A stretch of 64,000 bases of DNA, from assembly GCF_000429965.1 (NCBI RefSeq), contig NZ_AUCW01000007.1, positions 62,001 through 126,000 of the forward strand, given 5' to 3'. Both the position numbers and the translations under genes were made by a program. Source of the stretch: Desulfogranum mediterraneum DSM 13871 (GTDB lineage: Bacteria; Desulfobacterota; Desulfobulbia; Desulfobulbales; Desulfobulbaceae). The notes beneath the pieces are model-generated. The model was not told the origin of the DNA and did no database searches. It worked only from the letters and a program-made list of their open reading frames with translations. Position 1 is the stretch's first letter, and every line of letters begins with the position of its first letter. Of this stretch, positions 47,990-55,932 are shown piece after piece.

Positions 47990-48931
47990 ATGAGACAACA
48001 CGAAATGCATGATGTAGTTATTGTCGGCGGCGGCCCCGGGGGACTGACCGCAGGCATCTATGCCCAGAGGGCAGCCCTGAAAACCATCTTGATTGAAAAG
48101 GGTTTTCCCGGAGGCCAGATGGCAGCCACCGACATCGTGGAAAACTGGCCAGGCCACGAGAACATCACAGGTTCGGAACTGGCTGACAACTTCCTCAACC
48201 ATGCCAAGGCCTACGACCTGCCCATTCTCCAAGAAGAGGTAAGCGCTGTGGAACCCGGCCTGGATCATCACCTGGTTCACCTGGCCAACGGAGAGATCTA
48301 CCCTGCGCACACCGTCATCATTGCCGTGGGCGGCAGTCCTAAGAAGTTGGGCATCCCCGGGGAAGAGGAGTACTATGGCAAGGGGGTTTCCTACTGTGCG
48401 GTCTGTGATGGTTTTTTCTTCCGCAACAAGACCGTGGTGGTGGTAGGTGGAGGGGATTCGGCCACAGAAGAGGCCCTCTACCTGGCCAAAATCGCCAAGC
48501 AGGTCTACCTGGTCCACCGGCGGGACAGCTTCAGGGCCGGGATGATCCTCCAGAAACGGGTCATGAACGAGACCAAGATCAAGATCCTCTGGAACTCGGT
48601 GCTCACCTCCATTGAGGCGGATGACAGCGGGGTGAGCGGGGTAAACATCCAGGATGTTCAGAGTAAAGAGCAGCAGCGCCTGGCCACTGACGGGGTCTTT
48701 GTCTTTATCGGCTTTAAGCCCAACAATCAGCTGATCCCTGCCGGCACCCCCATGGACGCCGACGGCTTTGTGATGACCGACTGCAAGGGCGAGACCACCA
48801 TGCCCGGCATCTATGTCATCGGTGATCTCCGCCAGAAGTATGCCAAACAGATCGTGGTTGCCGCCGGAGAGGGGGCCACCGCCGCCCTGGCTGCGGCCCA
48901 CTTTGTCCATGCCAAGAAGGGCAGTTCCTGA
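47990..48931 (+). CDS. trxB: Thioredoxin reductase
   Basis: A 313-residue low-molecular-weight thioredoxin reductase. It has FAD motif VVIVGGGPGGLTAGIYAQRA, redox-active CAVCD near residue 137, NADPH motif VVVVGGGDSATEEALYL, and C-terminal FAD motif GIYVIGDLRQKYAKQIVVAAGEGATAA. It reduces thioredoxin or a related disulfide carrier with NADPH. The ATG at 47990 follows a good ribosome-binding site (AAGGA, 7-8 bases); an upstream GTG is less suited. The DUF2892 gene precedes it. The RQKYAKQI segment after the FAD motif is like the archaeal and anaerobe type. Confidence 0.95.
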   Translation: MRQHEMHDVVIVGGGPGGLTAGIYAQRAALKTILIEKGFPGGQMAATDIVENWPGHENITGSELADNFLNHAKAYDLPILQEEVSAVEPGLDHHLVHLANGEIYPAHTVIIAVGGSPKKLGIPGEEEYYGKGVSYCAVCDGFFFRNKTVVVVGGGDSATEEALYLAKIAKQVYLVHRRDSFRAGMILQKRVMNETKIKILWNSVLTSIEADDSGVSGVNIQDVQSKEQQRLATDGVFVFIGFKPNNQLIPAGTPMDADGFVMTDCKGETTMPGIYVIGDLRQKYAKQIVVAAGEGATAALAAAHFVHAKKGSS

Positions 48932-49007
48932 ACGAGTTCCTCAACCATCGGCTGCGCCGGATACCACTCCCGACGCAGCCGATCCTGCAGAGAGGGTACA
49001 GCCCTGG

Positions 49008-49032
49008 CCCGAGCTGCTGCCCCCAGCTCGGG
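49008..49032. terminator. Hairpin between convergent trxB and mlaC
   Basis: CCCGAGCTG and CAGCTCGGG form a perfect 9-bp stem with a seven-base loop in the 124-base convergent gap. It lacks a T run, so it may act as a weak bidirectional terminator. Confidence 0.5.
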
Positions 49033-49055
49033 GGCGTCGCCCTTAACCGTCGCCC

Positions 49056-49676
49056 CTAACCGGCAAGCTCTTTTTGCTGCAGTTCCGCAATCTTTTCCCC
49101 GATCCTCCGGGTCAGGCCACCAAAGGATTCCTTTCTCATAATCCCTTGAAATTGCTCCATATAATTGCGAACCAGACTCACACCTTCCACCACGATATCA
49201 TAGACCATCCACTGCCCCTGTTTCAAGAGCATGATATAAGAGACCGGGATGGTGGTGTCGCCTCCAACCAACAGCGTCTCGACCTGGGCCCGCTTGCCCC
49301 GGATCCGTTCCTTGCCAAAGGTCACCTCTTGTTCACTATACTGATTCATCTTGGCGACATAGGCATACTGCAACAGCTCGGTAAACATAGCGACAAACTC
49401 ATCCTGCTGGGCCGGGGAGAGTCGACGCCACTGCTTACCCAGGACCCGCCTGGACATCTCTCTAAAATCAAAGCCCTGCCTGGCGACCGCCATGATTCGC
49501 TCGATCCGCTCCTCGCCCTGAACCGTGGTTGTTTCCTCATCCAGGATAGTCAGGATCTCCTGGATAAAGGGCCGCAGTTGAGCTGTAGGCGCGGGTACGG
49601 TTCCCGCCTGGGCCCCCCCCCCCCCCCAGATCATCATCAATCCCAGCAACACCACTTTCCATCCTTGTATCTTCAT
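49056..49676 (-). CDS. MlaC-like periplasmic phospholipid-binding protein
   Basis: A 206-residue secreted protein of the MlaC/Ttg2D family. Residues 1-25 are a signal peptide (MKIQGWKVVLLGLMMIWGGG...) and the remainder shows the family's RRVLGKQWRRLSPAQQDEFVAMFTELL and YDIVVEGVSLVRNYMEQFQGI segments. MlaC carries phospholipids between the outer membrane and the MlaFEDB pump. No other mla gene is in the window, so this is an orphan copy. A ribosome-binding site AGGAGG precedes the ATG. The hydrophobic part of the signal peptide ends in a run of 15 C/G pairs coding for Trp, four Gly and Ala, a possible phase-variation site. A tetR gene and two tiny genes lie upstream. Confidence 0.9.
   Translation of the reverse strand: MKIQGWKVVLLGLMMIWGGGGAQAGTVPAPTAQLRPFIQEILTILDEETTTVQGEERIERIMAVARQGFDFREMSRRVLGKQWRRLSPAQQDEFVAMFTELLQYAYVAKMNQYSEQEVTFGKERIRGKRAQVETLLVGGDTTIPVSYIMLLKQGQWMVYDIVVEGVSLVRNYMEQFQGIMRKESFGGLTRRIGEKIAELQQKELAG
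49613..49627. repeat. Homopolymer of 15 C (15 G on the coding strand) in mlaC
   Basis: Fifteen consecutive C in the plus strand lie inside the signal-peptide codons of mlaC. Gain or loss of one base shifts the frame and leads to TGA within about 20-26 codons, whereas changes by three bases keep the frame open. Confidence 0.9.
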
Positions 49677-49827
49677 AGACCCTCCTCGTAGATTATCCAT
49701 GTACGATTCTCCGTGTACTCCGGCTGCTCAACTGCAGCCGGACTATCCTCGCCCACCCGGCCCGGAGGCTGTCACGGCCTCCACCGGCGCAGGAAACTTT
49801 GCAAATTTTGATCCAGTTCTAGCACAG

Positions 49828-50019
49828 TTATCCGGAGAAGAGCTTGCCTCCGGCCTGGCCACTGCCGCCACAACAGAGCTTCAGCAGCCAGCCTGACAAC
49901 ATCCGAGCCCGGCAACAGCGCCTGCAGAGTACGCTCCCGGGAAAAAAATGGACCTCTTCGGCAGCCAGTTTTTTCTGACAGCGCTCACAGCAGAGGCCCC
50001 CCTCGCTGCGCCCGTTCAT
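49828..50019 (-). CDS. Small cysteine-rich protein, possible zinc ribbon
   Basis: A 63-residue reading frame whose ATG overlaps the TGA stop of the preceding small gene (ATGA). Two CxxC pairs, CCERC at about residue 10-14 and CRRC at about 31-34, are 17 residues apart, the spacing of a zinc ribbon or treble-clef finger. Further cysteines (CC) follow near residue 50. I do not recognise a family. Coding is supported by the overlap and the ordered Cys pattern only. Confidence 0.5.
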   Translation of the reverse strand: MNGRSEGGLCCERCQKKLAAEEVHFFPGSVLCRRCCRARMLSGWLLKLCCGGSGQAGGKLFSG

Positions 50020-50159
50020 CGCCCCTGCTCGACTGGTACAGCGGCGGGCCTGGCCAGAGGATCCACCTCCATGGCCGCCAGAAAGGGGGACCGGCACAGC
50101 GTCCCGCAGATCAGGAGCAGGGGGATCAGGGCAACAACATATCTTCGTCTCTTCATCAT
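50016..50159 (-). CDS. Small secreted or membrane-anchored peptide, 47 residues
   Basis: A short frame, MMKRRRYVVALIPLLLIC followed by about 30 residues. The basic start and hydrophobic core are signal-peptide-like. A ribosome-binding site AAGAGAG lies five bases before the ATG. It begins 20 bases after the tetR stop and overlaps the small Cys-rich gene, suggesting one operon tetR-small-small-mlaC. No lipobox fits well and no family is recognised. Confidence 0.55.
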   Translation of the reverse strand: MMKRRRYVVALIPLLLICGTLCRSPFLAAMEVDPLARPAAVPVEQGR

Positions 50160-50178
50160 GGTTGCTCTCTTGGAGTTG

Positions 50179-50832
50179 TTATTGCAGATCCTTGGGCAGG
50201 GGCAGATCCAGGAAGGTGATCATGGCCCTGGAAACGGTCCGGGCGGCCTCGCGATAAAAGGCGACATCGCTGATTTCCTCCCCCCGAACCAGGTCAAGGA
50301 CCTCTTCGATGGCGGAATAGAAAAAAATCTGGCCATGGAGGATGTCCATCCAGGTATTGATTTCCTTATCCCCTGCCCCGGGCTTGATCTTACGATAAAA
50401 CTGACGGGTTGCCTCCATGTCCGGCTTAAAAAAACGTTCAACAATCAAGGGAATGGCCGATGAGGGGGTGACGAGTTCACGCACCAGGATCTGTCGTTCC
50501 CAGCGAGGTTTCTCTGCTCTGAAGTACTCATGGAAGTTGCGATAGACGGCGGTGCGGATAAGCTCGGCCTGGCCCGTCGGCTGCTCCACCAGCCTGGGGT
50601 TCTCCTCCAGGACCTCCAGGAAACCGTTGCACCGTTTCTCCTCCAGGGCATAACTGAAGGCCTCCAGGTAGAGGTTCTTCTTGCTGCCGAAATGATAGTG
50701 GATACTTCCCAGGGTGATGCCTGCCTTTTCAGCGATCATCCGGGTACTCACGCCGTCAAAGCCCAGCTCGGCAAAGAGTTCCCCTGCTGCATAGACCAGC
50801 TGCTCTCTGGTTGTCCGTGTTGTTTTTGCCAT
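50179..50832 (-). CDS. TetR/AcrR-family regulator
   Basis: A 217-residue repressor-type protein. Its N-terminal helix-turn-helix is AGELFAELGFDGVSTRMIAEKAGITLGSIHYHFGSKKNLYLEAF. The larger C-terminal ligand domain resembles the CerR/DUF1956 group. The ATG at 50832 follows AAGGTGG; an in-frame GTG upstream is the alternative. A palindromic site, GGTCA-GT-TGACC, lies 59 bases before the start, so it probably controls itself and the small genes and mlaC downstream. The inducer is unknown; membrane-active compounds would fit an MlaC partner. Confidence 0.9.
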   Translation of the reverse strand: MAKTTRTTREQLVYAAGELFAELGFDGVSTRMIAEKAGITLGSIHYHFGSKKNLYLEAFSYALEEKRCNGFLEVLEENPRLVEQPTGQAELIRTAVYRNFHEYFRAEKPRWERQILVRELVTPSSAIPLIVERFFKPDMEATRQFYRKIKPGAGDKEINTWMDILHGQIFFYSAIEEVLDLVRGEEISDVAFYREAARTVSRAMITFLDLPLPKDLQ

Positions 50833-50890
50833 CTGTCCCACCTTAAGATATCATCTGACCCAGCCGTTGATCCTGGTGACCATTAATTTA

Positions 50891-50913
50891 GGTCAGTTGA
50901 CCAAATGTGTCAA
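50891..50913. promoter_or_regulatory. Probable TetR operator with overlapping palindromes
   Basis: GGTCA-GT-TGACC at 50891-50902 is a perfect inverted repeat, extended by T and A flanks. A second repeat TTGAC-caaatgt-GTCAA overlaps it at 50897-50913. The position upstream of the TetR start is typical of autoregulation. Confidence 0.6.
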
Positions 50914-50955
50914 CAGAAAAACCTTGCCCAGAGTAATCCCGGTCCGCCTCCCCCC

Positions 50956-50987
50956 AAAAAAAAAGCAGCCCCCCTCACAGGGAGGGA
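50956..50987 (-). terminator. Probable terminator after the aspartase gene
   Basis: CCCTC and GAGGG can pair across a five-base loop; read on the minus strand a run of ten T follows a few bases later. It lies about 70 bases beyond the aspartase stop. Confidence 0.6.
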
Positions 50988-51055
50988 GAAGCCGTTCATT
51001 CAGCACACCGACAGGAGCGCCACCGCCACAACCGGCCGGAAGCCCTGCCCAGTGG

Positions 51056-52924
51056 TTATTTTTTCGGAATCTTCCTGGGATCGGTCATGTTTTCCGGCCG
51101 GAGCATTTCGTCGAGCTCTGCCTTGGTCAACAGCTCCTTCTCCAGAACCAGGTTATAGACACTGCCGCCGGTCTTCAGGGCCTCCTTGGCAATGGCTGCT
51201 GACTCTTCATAGCCGATCACCGGTACCAGGGCCGTAACCAGGCCGATACTGGTCTCCACATAGTTTCGGCAGACCTCACGGTTGGCCTCGATCCCGGTAA
51301 CACAGCGGGCAGTCAGGGTGACACAGCCGTTCTTGAGGATCATCATCCCGTGGAGCAGGTCATAGGCAATGACCGGTTCCGCCATACAGAGTTCCAGTTC
51401 GCTGGCCTCGGCAGCCATGGAGACCACGGCATCATAGCCCATGACCTGGTAGCAGATCTGATTGACCACCTCGGGTATAACCGGATTGACCTTACCCGGC
51501 ATGATGGAAGAGCCCGGTTGCATGGGGGGCAGGTTGATCTCATTGAGCCCGCAGCGGGGCCCGGAAGACATCCACCTGAGGTCATTGCATATCTTGGAAA
51601 TCTGCACCGCCGCCCGCTTCAAGGTTGCCGACATCTGGACAAAGGTCCCCGCATTTTGAGTGGCCTCGACCAGGTTTCTGGCCCTGCGCAGGCCAAAGCC
51701 GCTGACCTCGGCCAGCTTCTCGGTCACCAGGTCGGCATAGCCCGGGGGACTGTTGATTCCGGTACCTATGGCCGTGGCCCCCATGTTCACATCCAGAAAC
51801 TCATCATCTGCCCCTTCGATGGCCCGGATAGCGGTATCAATCATCACCCCATAGGCCTTGAACTCCTGGCCCAGGGTCATGGGCACGGCATCCTGATTTT
51901 CGGTCCGCCCCATCTTGAGGACATCGGCAAACTCGGCACCCTTTTCCTCCAGGGCCTGACGCAGTCCCTTCATGGCCCGAATCAGGTTGCGGCTGGAGAG
52001 CAGGACCGCGAGCTTGATGGCTGAGGGGTAGGCATCGTTGGTGGACTGGGAGCAATTGACATGGTCGTTGGGGTGGAGATGTTCATAGTCGCCCCGGGCC
52101 AGCCCCATCAACTCGAGGCCCCGGTTGGCAATGACCTCATTGGCATTCATGTTGGTCGAGGTCCCGGCCCCGCCCTGGAACATATCCACCGGAAAGTGTT
52201 GTTGATGCCTGCCGGCCAGCAACTCGTCGCAGGCAGCACAGATCGCCTTGGTCTTGACCTCGTCCAGTCGCCCCAACTCCATGTTGGTGAGGGCGGCAGC
52301 CTTCTTGACCATGGCCAGCCCTTCGATCAGGTGCTCGAAGTTACTGACCGAGACACCTGAGATCGGAAAGTTCTCCATGGCACGCTGGGTCTGGACCCCG
52401 TAGTAAACATGGTCCGAGAGCTCACGCTGGCCCAGGGAATCGTGCTCCAGGCGGAAACCGCTCACCACCTGCACCCCCTGTTTCTGGCGATAGAGCTGGC
52501 TGGAGAGCACCCGCAGACGACGATTGACCCCCACCGCCACCCTGGAGACGATCCGGTAAAACTGCTCGGGCTTTTCCTCCCGGAACTGCTCGATCTTCTC
52601 TTTGGAGATCTGCCAGATCACCGCCCCATTGCGGCTAAAGGCCCCGTTACTGTGGCTATCACCATCTAAAAAGGCCCCCTCACTGATCAGGGCCCCGGCG
52701 ATCATGGTGGCAACGTGGCGCGAGCTGCCATGCAAGCCACGAACCAACTCCACATCGCCTTCCAGGATAATCCCGGCCCAGCGGCGGGGGGTCGACTCCT
52801 GAAAGAGCCACTCGTTGGCCTGGTAGTCCCGCTGCTTGCCCTCGGCAAAAAACAGGGCCAGATCCTCCTCATGGATACCAGAGGCCTTGGCAGCCTGCCT
52901 GATGACGCTTTCCTCAATAATCAT
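51056..52924 (-). CDS. aspA: Aspartate ammonia-lyase with N-terminal cyclic-nucleotide-binding-like domain
   Basis: A 622-residue fusion. Residues 1-150 form a Crp-type cyclic-nucleotide-binding-like domain (WLFQESTPRRWAGIILEGDVELVRG; GALISEGAFLDGDS in the place of the phosphate-binding cassette). The usual cassette Arg is not obvious, so the ligand may differ from cAMP. Residues 160-622 are a complete aspartase: HDSLGQRELSDHVYYGVQTQRAMENFPIS, TSTNMNANEVIANR, the SQSTNDAYPSA loop and the catalytic GSSIMPGKVNP. The reaction interconverts aspartate with fumarate and ammonium. Ordinary AspA is about 470 residues without this extension. The ATG at 52924 follows AAGGA. A Dcu-type carrier gene lies just upstream. 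Confidence 0.93.
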   Translation of the reverse strand: MIIEESVIRQAAKASGIHEEDLALFFAEGKQRDYQANEWLFQESTPRRWAGIILEGDVELVRGLHGSSRHVATMIAGALISEGAFLDGDSHSNGAFSRNGAVIWQISKEKIEQFREEKPEQFYRIVSRVAVGVNRRLRVLSSQLYRQKQGVQVVSGFRLEHDSLGQRELSDHVYYGVQTQRAMENFPISGVSVSNFEHLIEGLAMVKKAAALTNMELGRLDEVKTKAICAACDELLAGRHQQHFPVDMFQGGAGTSTNMNANEVIANRGLELMGLARGDYEHLHPNDHVNCSQSTNDAYPSAIKLAVLLSSRNLIRAMKGLRQALEEKGAEFADVLKMGRTENQDAVPMTLGQEFKAYGVMIDTAIRAIEGADDEFLDVNMGATAIGTGINSPPGYADLVTEKLAEVSGFGLRRARNLVEATQNAGTFVQMSATLKRAAVQISKICNDLRWMSSGPRCGLNEINLPPMQPGSSIMPGKVNPVIPEVVNQICYQVMGYDAVVSMAAEASELELCMAEPVIAYDLLHGMMILKNGCVTLTARCVTGIEANREVCRNYVETSIGLVTALVPVIGYEESAAIAKEALKTGGSVYNLVLEKELLTKAELDEMLRPENMTDPRKIPKK

Positions 52925-52953
52925 ATACACTTCCTTTGCTCGGTTTGATTGAA

Positions 52954-54261
52954 TCAGAGAACCATCCCTGCGATGACAAAACCCAGGACAACGGCAAAAA
53001 TAATCGTCAGGGTCCCGGGGACAATAAAGGGATGGTCAAAGACATACCTGCCGATTCTGGTGGAGCCGGTATCGTCAAACTCCACCGCGGCCAGCAGGGT
53101 GGGATAGGTGGGGAGAATAAAGAGTGCACTGACCGCACTGAAGGAGGCAATGGCGGCAACAGGACTTACCCCCAGGGCCAGGGCCGCCGGCATCAGCGCC
53201 TTGGTGGTGGCGGCCTGCGAATAGAGCAGCATGGCCGCAAAGAAGAGCACCACCGCCAGCAACCAGGGTCTGGATTCCAGCAGGTTACCAGCCAGGACAT
53301 TGATCTGCTCCAGGTGAGCCGCCACAAAGGTGGTCCCCAGCCAGGCCACCCCCAGCACACAGATACAGGCACTCATCCCGGATTTAAAGGTCGAGGCATT
53401 GGGGATGTTTTTGGCATCGATCTTACAGGCCAGGGTAATCAGGGTGGCGGCCGCCAACATGAAGGTGATGATGGCCTGTTCCCGGTCCAGAACAGGATGC
53501 GTGATCAGGCCCACGGTGGGACTGATCACGGTGGCATAGAGGATGACACAGCCAATGGCCAGGGCAAAGATCAGCACCGAGCGTCCGGCGCCAGGGGGCA
53601 GGTCCTGGCGCTCTTCCTCTGCAGACGACTCCCTGACCAGGCCCTTGGCCAGCCGCTCCTGATAGACCGGATCATCCTTGAGTTCTTTGCCCAGAAAGTT
53701 GGTGACCACTGCAGCCAGCATCACCGCCAGAAAGGTACTGGGAATGACGATCAGCAGCAGCTGCAGATAGTCGATCCCCTTTTTTTCCAGTTCATTGGAG
53801 AAAAAAACCACTGCAGCGGAGATGGGCGAGGCGGTGATGGCAATCTGCGAGGCCACGGTGGCAATGGAGAGCGGCCGGGACGGCCTGATCCCTTCGCGCT
53901 TGGCAACCTCGGCAATCACAGGCAGGGTTGAGAAGGCGGTGTGGCCAGTGCCGGCAAACAGGGTCATGCCATAGGTGACCATGGGGGCCAGAAAGGTGAT
54001 ATATTTTGGATTCTTCTTTAACACCTTCTCAGCAAGCCGGACCAGATAATCCAGGCCGCCCGCCTCCTGCATGGCAGCGATTGCGGCAATAACCCCCATG
54101 ATAATCAGGATGACATCCGTGGGGATACTTCCCGGCTTCAGGCCAAAAACCAAGCCAAGGAACAACACCCCGAAACCGCCGGCAAAACCGATGCCAATAC
54201 TGCCCAATCGCGCTCCCAACCAGATAAAGACCAAAACCACCAACAGCTCAACAATCCACAT
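52954..54261 (-). CDS. Anaerobic C4-dicarboxylate transporter (DcuA/DcuB type)
   Basis: A 435-residue inner-membrane carrier with about eleven hydrophobic segments and the Dcu signature AGTGHTAFSTLPVIAEVAKREGIRPSRPLSIATVASQIAITASPISAA. These carriers exchange fumarate, aspartate, malate and succinate in anaerobes. The gene precedes aspA with a 29-base gap, so aspartate taken up could be deaminated to fumarate and succinate exported. A ribosome-binding site (GAGGAGG) precedes the ATG. DcuA and DcuB cannot be told apart here. Confidence 0.92.
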   Translation of the reverse strand: MWIVELLVVLVFIWLGARLGSIGIGFAGGFGVLFLGLVFGLKPGSIPTDVILIIMGVIAAIAAMQEAGGLDYLVRLAEKVLKKNPKYITFLAPMVTYGMTLFAGTGHTAFSTLPVIAEVAKREGIRPSRPLSIATVASQIAITASPISAAVVFFSNELEKKGIDYLQLLLIVIPSTFLAVMLAAVVTNFLGKELKDDPVYQERLAKGLVRESSAEEERQDLPPGAGRSVLIFALAIGCVILYATVISPTVGLITHPVLDREQAIITFMLAAATLITLACKIDAKNIPNASTFKSGMSACICVLGVAWLGTTFVAAHLEQINVLAGNLLESRPWLLAVVLFFAAMLLYSQAATTKALMPAALALGVSPVAAIASFSAVSALFILPTYPTLLAAVEFDDTGSTRIGRYVFDHPFIVPGTLTIIFAVVLGFVIAGMVL

Positions 54262-54481
54262 GGATCCTCCTCGCCCTTAAAGGCTCCCAGCATCTGACCG
54301 CATCATCGGCCTCAAAATTCGGCTCATAACCCAGCTCGCAGCAGCACCACACCTTCTGCGGCCGGGACAACGGCCCGGGCCGGCAGGACTGTGCATCCAG
54401 TCCCTGCTGTTCACGCCTGCTCCGGGTCACCGTTGCGACACCAGCCCACCCTTTTCCCGCCGAGCAGCTCTCTCCGGGGAT

Positions 54482-55033
54482 TCAGGGCAACTGATACGAT
54501 CCGCTCAACTCCCTGGCATAACCGCCCACCGAAATTTTGTCGCCACGCCGTTGGATCATCAGGGTTGACCACTGAAACTCAAGGGTGCCGCTGATACCTG
54601 CAGCAGCCCCGCTCCCCCCGACCAACTCCCCATGCACCTGCACCTCCCGGGAGAGTTGCTCGGCCTGGAGGATCAAAAAAATCTCCTGGCCGTTGAGGCC
54701 CCGCCAGAGACAGCGAAACTCTCCACCCGTGGCCGTGTCCACCAGACCGATACAACGTGCCCAGTAATCGCTCTGGCCGGCGATGGATTCAGCCAGGTTG
54801 ACATGGCCTGAGAGGTGCCAGATGGCGGCCTCCCGCGCATCTCCCATGGCCAGGATCTCCTTGTCGCCATTGGCACTCCAGCTGCCGCTAAAGGATCGTT
54901 CGGCAGCCATGGCCGTAGCATCACCCGAACCAGCTGGCGGACCAAAATTCAGCAGCCAACTACAGCCCATCACCATCATCACCATCACCAGCCGGCACCT
55001 CGTCCTGCCGACACCTCGCCCTCTCTGCCTCAC
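54482..55033 (-). CDS. Secreted hypothetical protein
   Basis: A 183-residue protein with a signal-peptide-like N terminus: basic start, hydrophobic VMVMMVMGCSWLL, ambiguous lipobox at MGC. The rest is a beta-rich region (SFSGSWSANGDKEILAMG, HLSGHVNLAESI, GGEFRCLWRG). I recognise no family. A GTG start with GGGAGG seven bases upstream supports translation. It is third in a small minus-strand run with the PilZ-like gene and an 88-residue gene. Confidence 0.7.
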   Translation of the reverse strand: MRQRGRGVGRTRCRLVMVMMVMGCSWLLNFGPPAGSGDATAMAAERSFSGSWSANGDKEILAMGDAREAAIWHLSGHVNLAESIAGQSDYWARCIGLVDTATGGEFRCLWRGLNGQEIFLILQAEQLSREVQVHGELVGGSGAAAGISGTLEFQWSTLMIQRRGDKISVGGYARELSGSYQLP

Positions 55034-55138
55034 AATGGACCTCCCTTCTTCAAGATACCCTCTACTCTATGGCGCTTAGACAAACGACCCTGTCCACAGC
55101 CGTCACAACCGGCCTTTCCTCTCCACCCCAGACACGGC

Positions 55139-55480
55139 TCACCCCGCCATGGAGAGCGCGGCGCGATCCAGCTGATAGGCGGAAAAAAAGGAAAAGACCG
55201 GCCACCATTCCAGGGGGCAGGAAAAACGCAGGGCAAGCCCATCCTGATCGACTCGGATCACCAAGGCGGTCGCCTGAATGGACAGCCGGCTCCCCCGGCC
55301 ATAGAGATTGATGGTGGCTGCCACCTCCTCCTCGGGCTCAAAAAACGGCTCCACATAGGCATACATACTCTCCTGGCCGATATCCCGGACCGTACCGACA
55401 ACCGCCCCCTTAAGGGCAGAACGAATGGTGACCTCTGCCAGATACTCGATCCTGGCTCGACTTCTCCTTTGCTCGTCCAT
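55139..55480 (-). CDS. PilZ-like domain protein
   Basis: A 113-residue protein beginning MDEQRRSRARIEY, the RxxxR arrangement that precedes the cyclic-di-GMP pocket in PilZ domains. A beta-barrel-like pattern follows (GTVRDIGQESMYAYVEPFFEPEEEVAATINL). The canonical D/NxSxxG motif appears as DIGQESM, so c-di-GMP binding is uncertain. The ATG at 55480 is chosen for its ribosome-binding site (GGAGG). Neighbouring genes are of unknown function. Confidence 0.65.
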   Translation of the reverse strand: MDEQRRSRARIEYLAEVTIRSALKGAVVGTVRDIGQESMYAYVEPFFEPEEEVAATINLYGRGSRLSIQATALVIRVDQDGLALRFSCPLEWWPVFSFFSAYQLDRAALSMAG

Positions 55481-55497
55481 AACCTCCAACGCCCTCC

Positions 55498-55764
55498 TCA
55501 ACCCACAGTCCGGGGAAACAGTTGGCCGACAATGGTCAGATCCTTGATCTTGGTCAGGCAATCGTTGAGGGCCTCTTCCCGGCTCCCCCCTCTCCCCTGG
55601 TACTGCTCGTCGGCTTCAGCATGGCCCAGCAAAGGGACGGCCATATACTTACAGACACTCTCGCTCAGGGCCTCCAAAACCTTGATGGTCAGCGTTCCGT
55701 CGGAACGATAGAGTTCATAGAAACTCAGCTGGTACAACACATCCTCACTGTTCAGCTCCCACAT
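55498..55764 (-). CDS. Hypothetical protein, 88 residues
   Basis: A small acidic protein (MWELNSEDVLYQLSFYELY...) with a good ribosome-binding site GGGAGG. No motif or membrane segment is visible. It ends 17 bases before the PilZ-like gene and is probably cotranscribed with it. Confidence 0.65.
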   Translation of the reverse strand: MWELNSEDVLYQLSFYELYRSDGTLTIKVLEALSESVCKYMAVPLLGHAEADEQYQGRGGSREEALNDCLTKIKDLTIVGQLFPRTVG

Positions 55765-55825
55765 AAAACCTCCCTTAACCTATAACAGTTTGATTTAAAA
55801 GAACAATTAAAAAAACAACCAGCAC

Positions 55826-55861
55826 AAAAAAACCGACCGGGACAGATCCGACCCTGGTCGG
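55826..55861 (-). terminator. Terminator of the PrkA/SpoVR operon
   Basis: CCGACC and GGTCGG pair across a central loop holding a second short stem. On the minus strand seven T follow immediately. It lies about 70 bases after the stop of the first PrkA gene, so the four-gene operon appears to end here. Confidence 0.75.
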
Positions 55862-55932
55862 GGTCGAATCCGTCTCCTGCCGGCAAAGGTTGCCCCGGAA
55901 ACGGGGCATGACCGTGCTCACCCCGGGGCCGC

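Noticed and set aside
54248-54430. 60-codon minus-strand frame overlapping the start of the Dcu gene, with a WCCCELGYEP segment
   Set aside because: The Cys-rich text is tempting, but the start is a GTG without a ribosome-binding site and there is no recognisable metal motif. Conservation would be needed to accept it.
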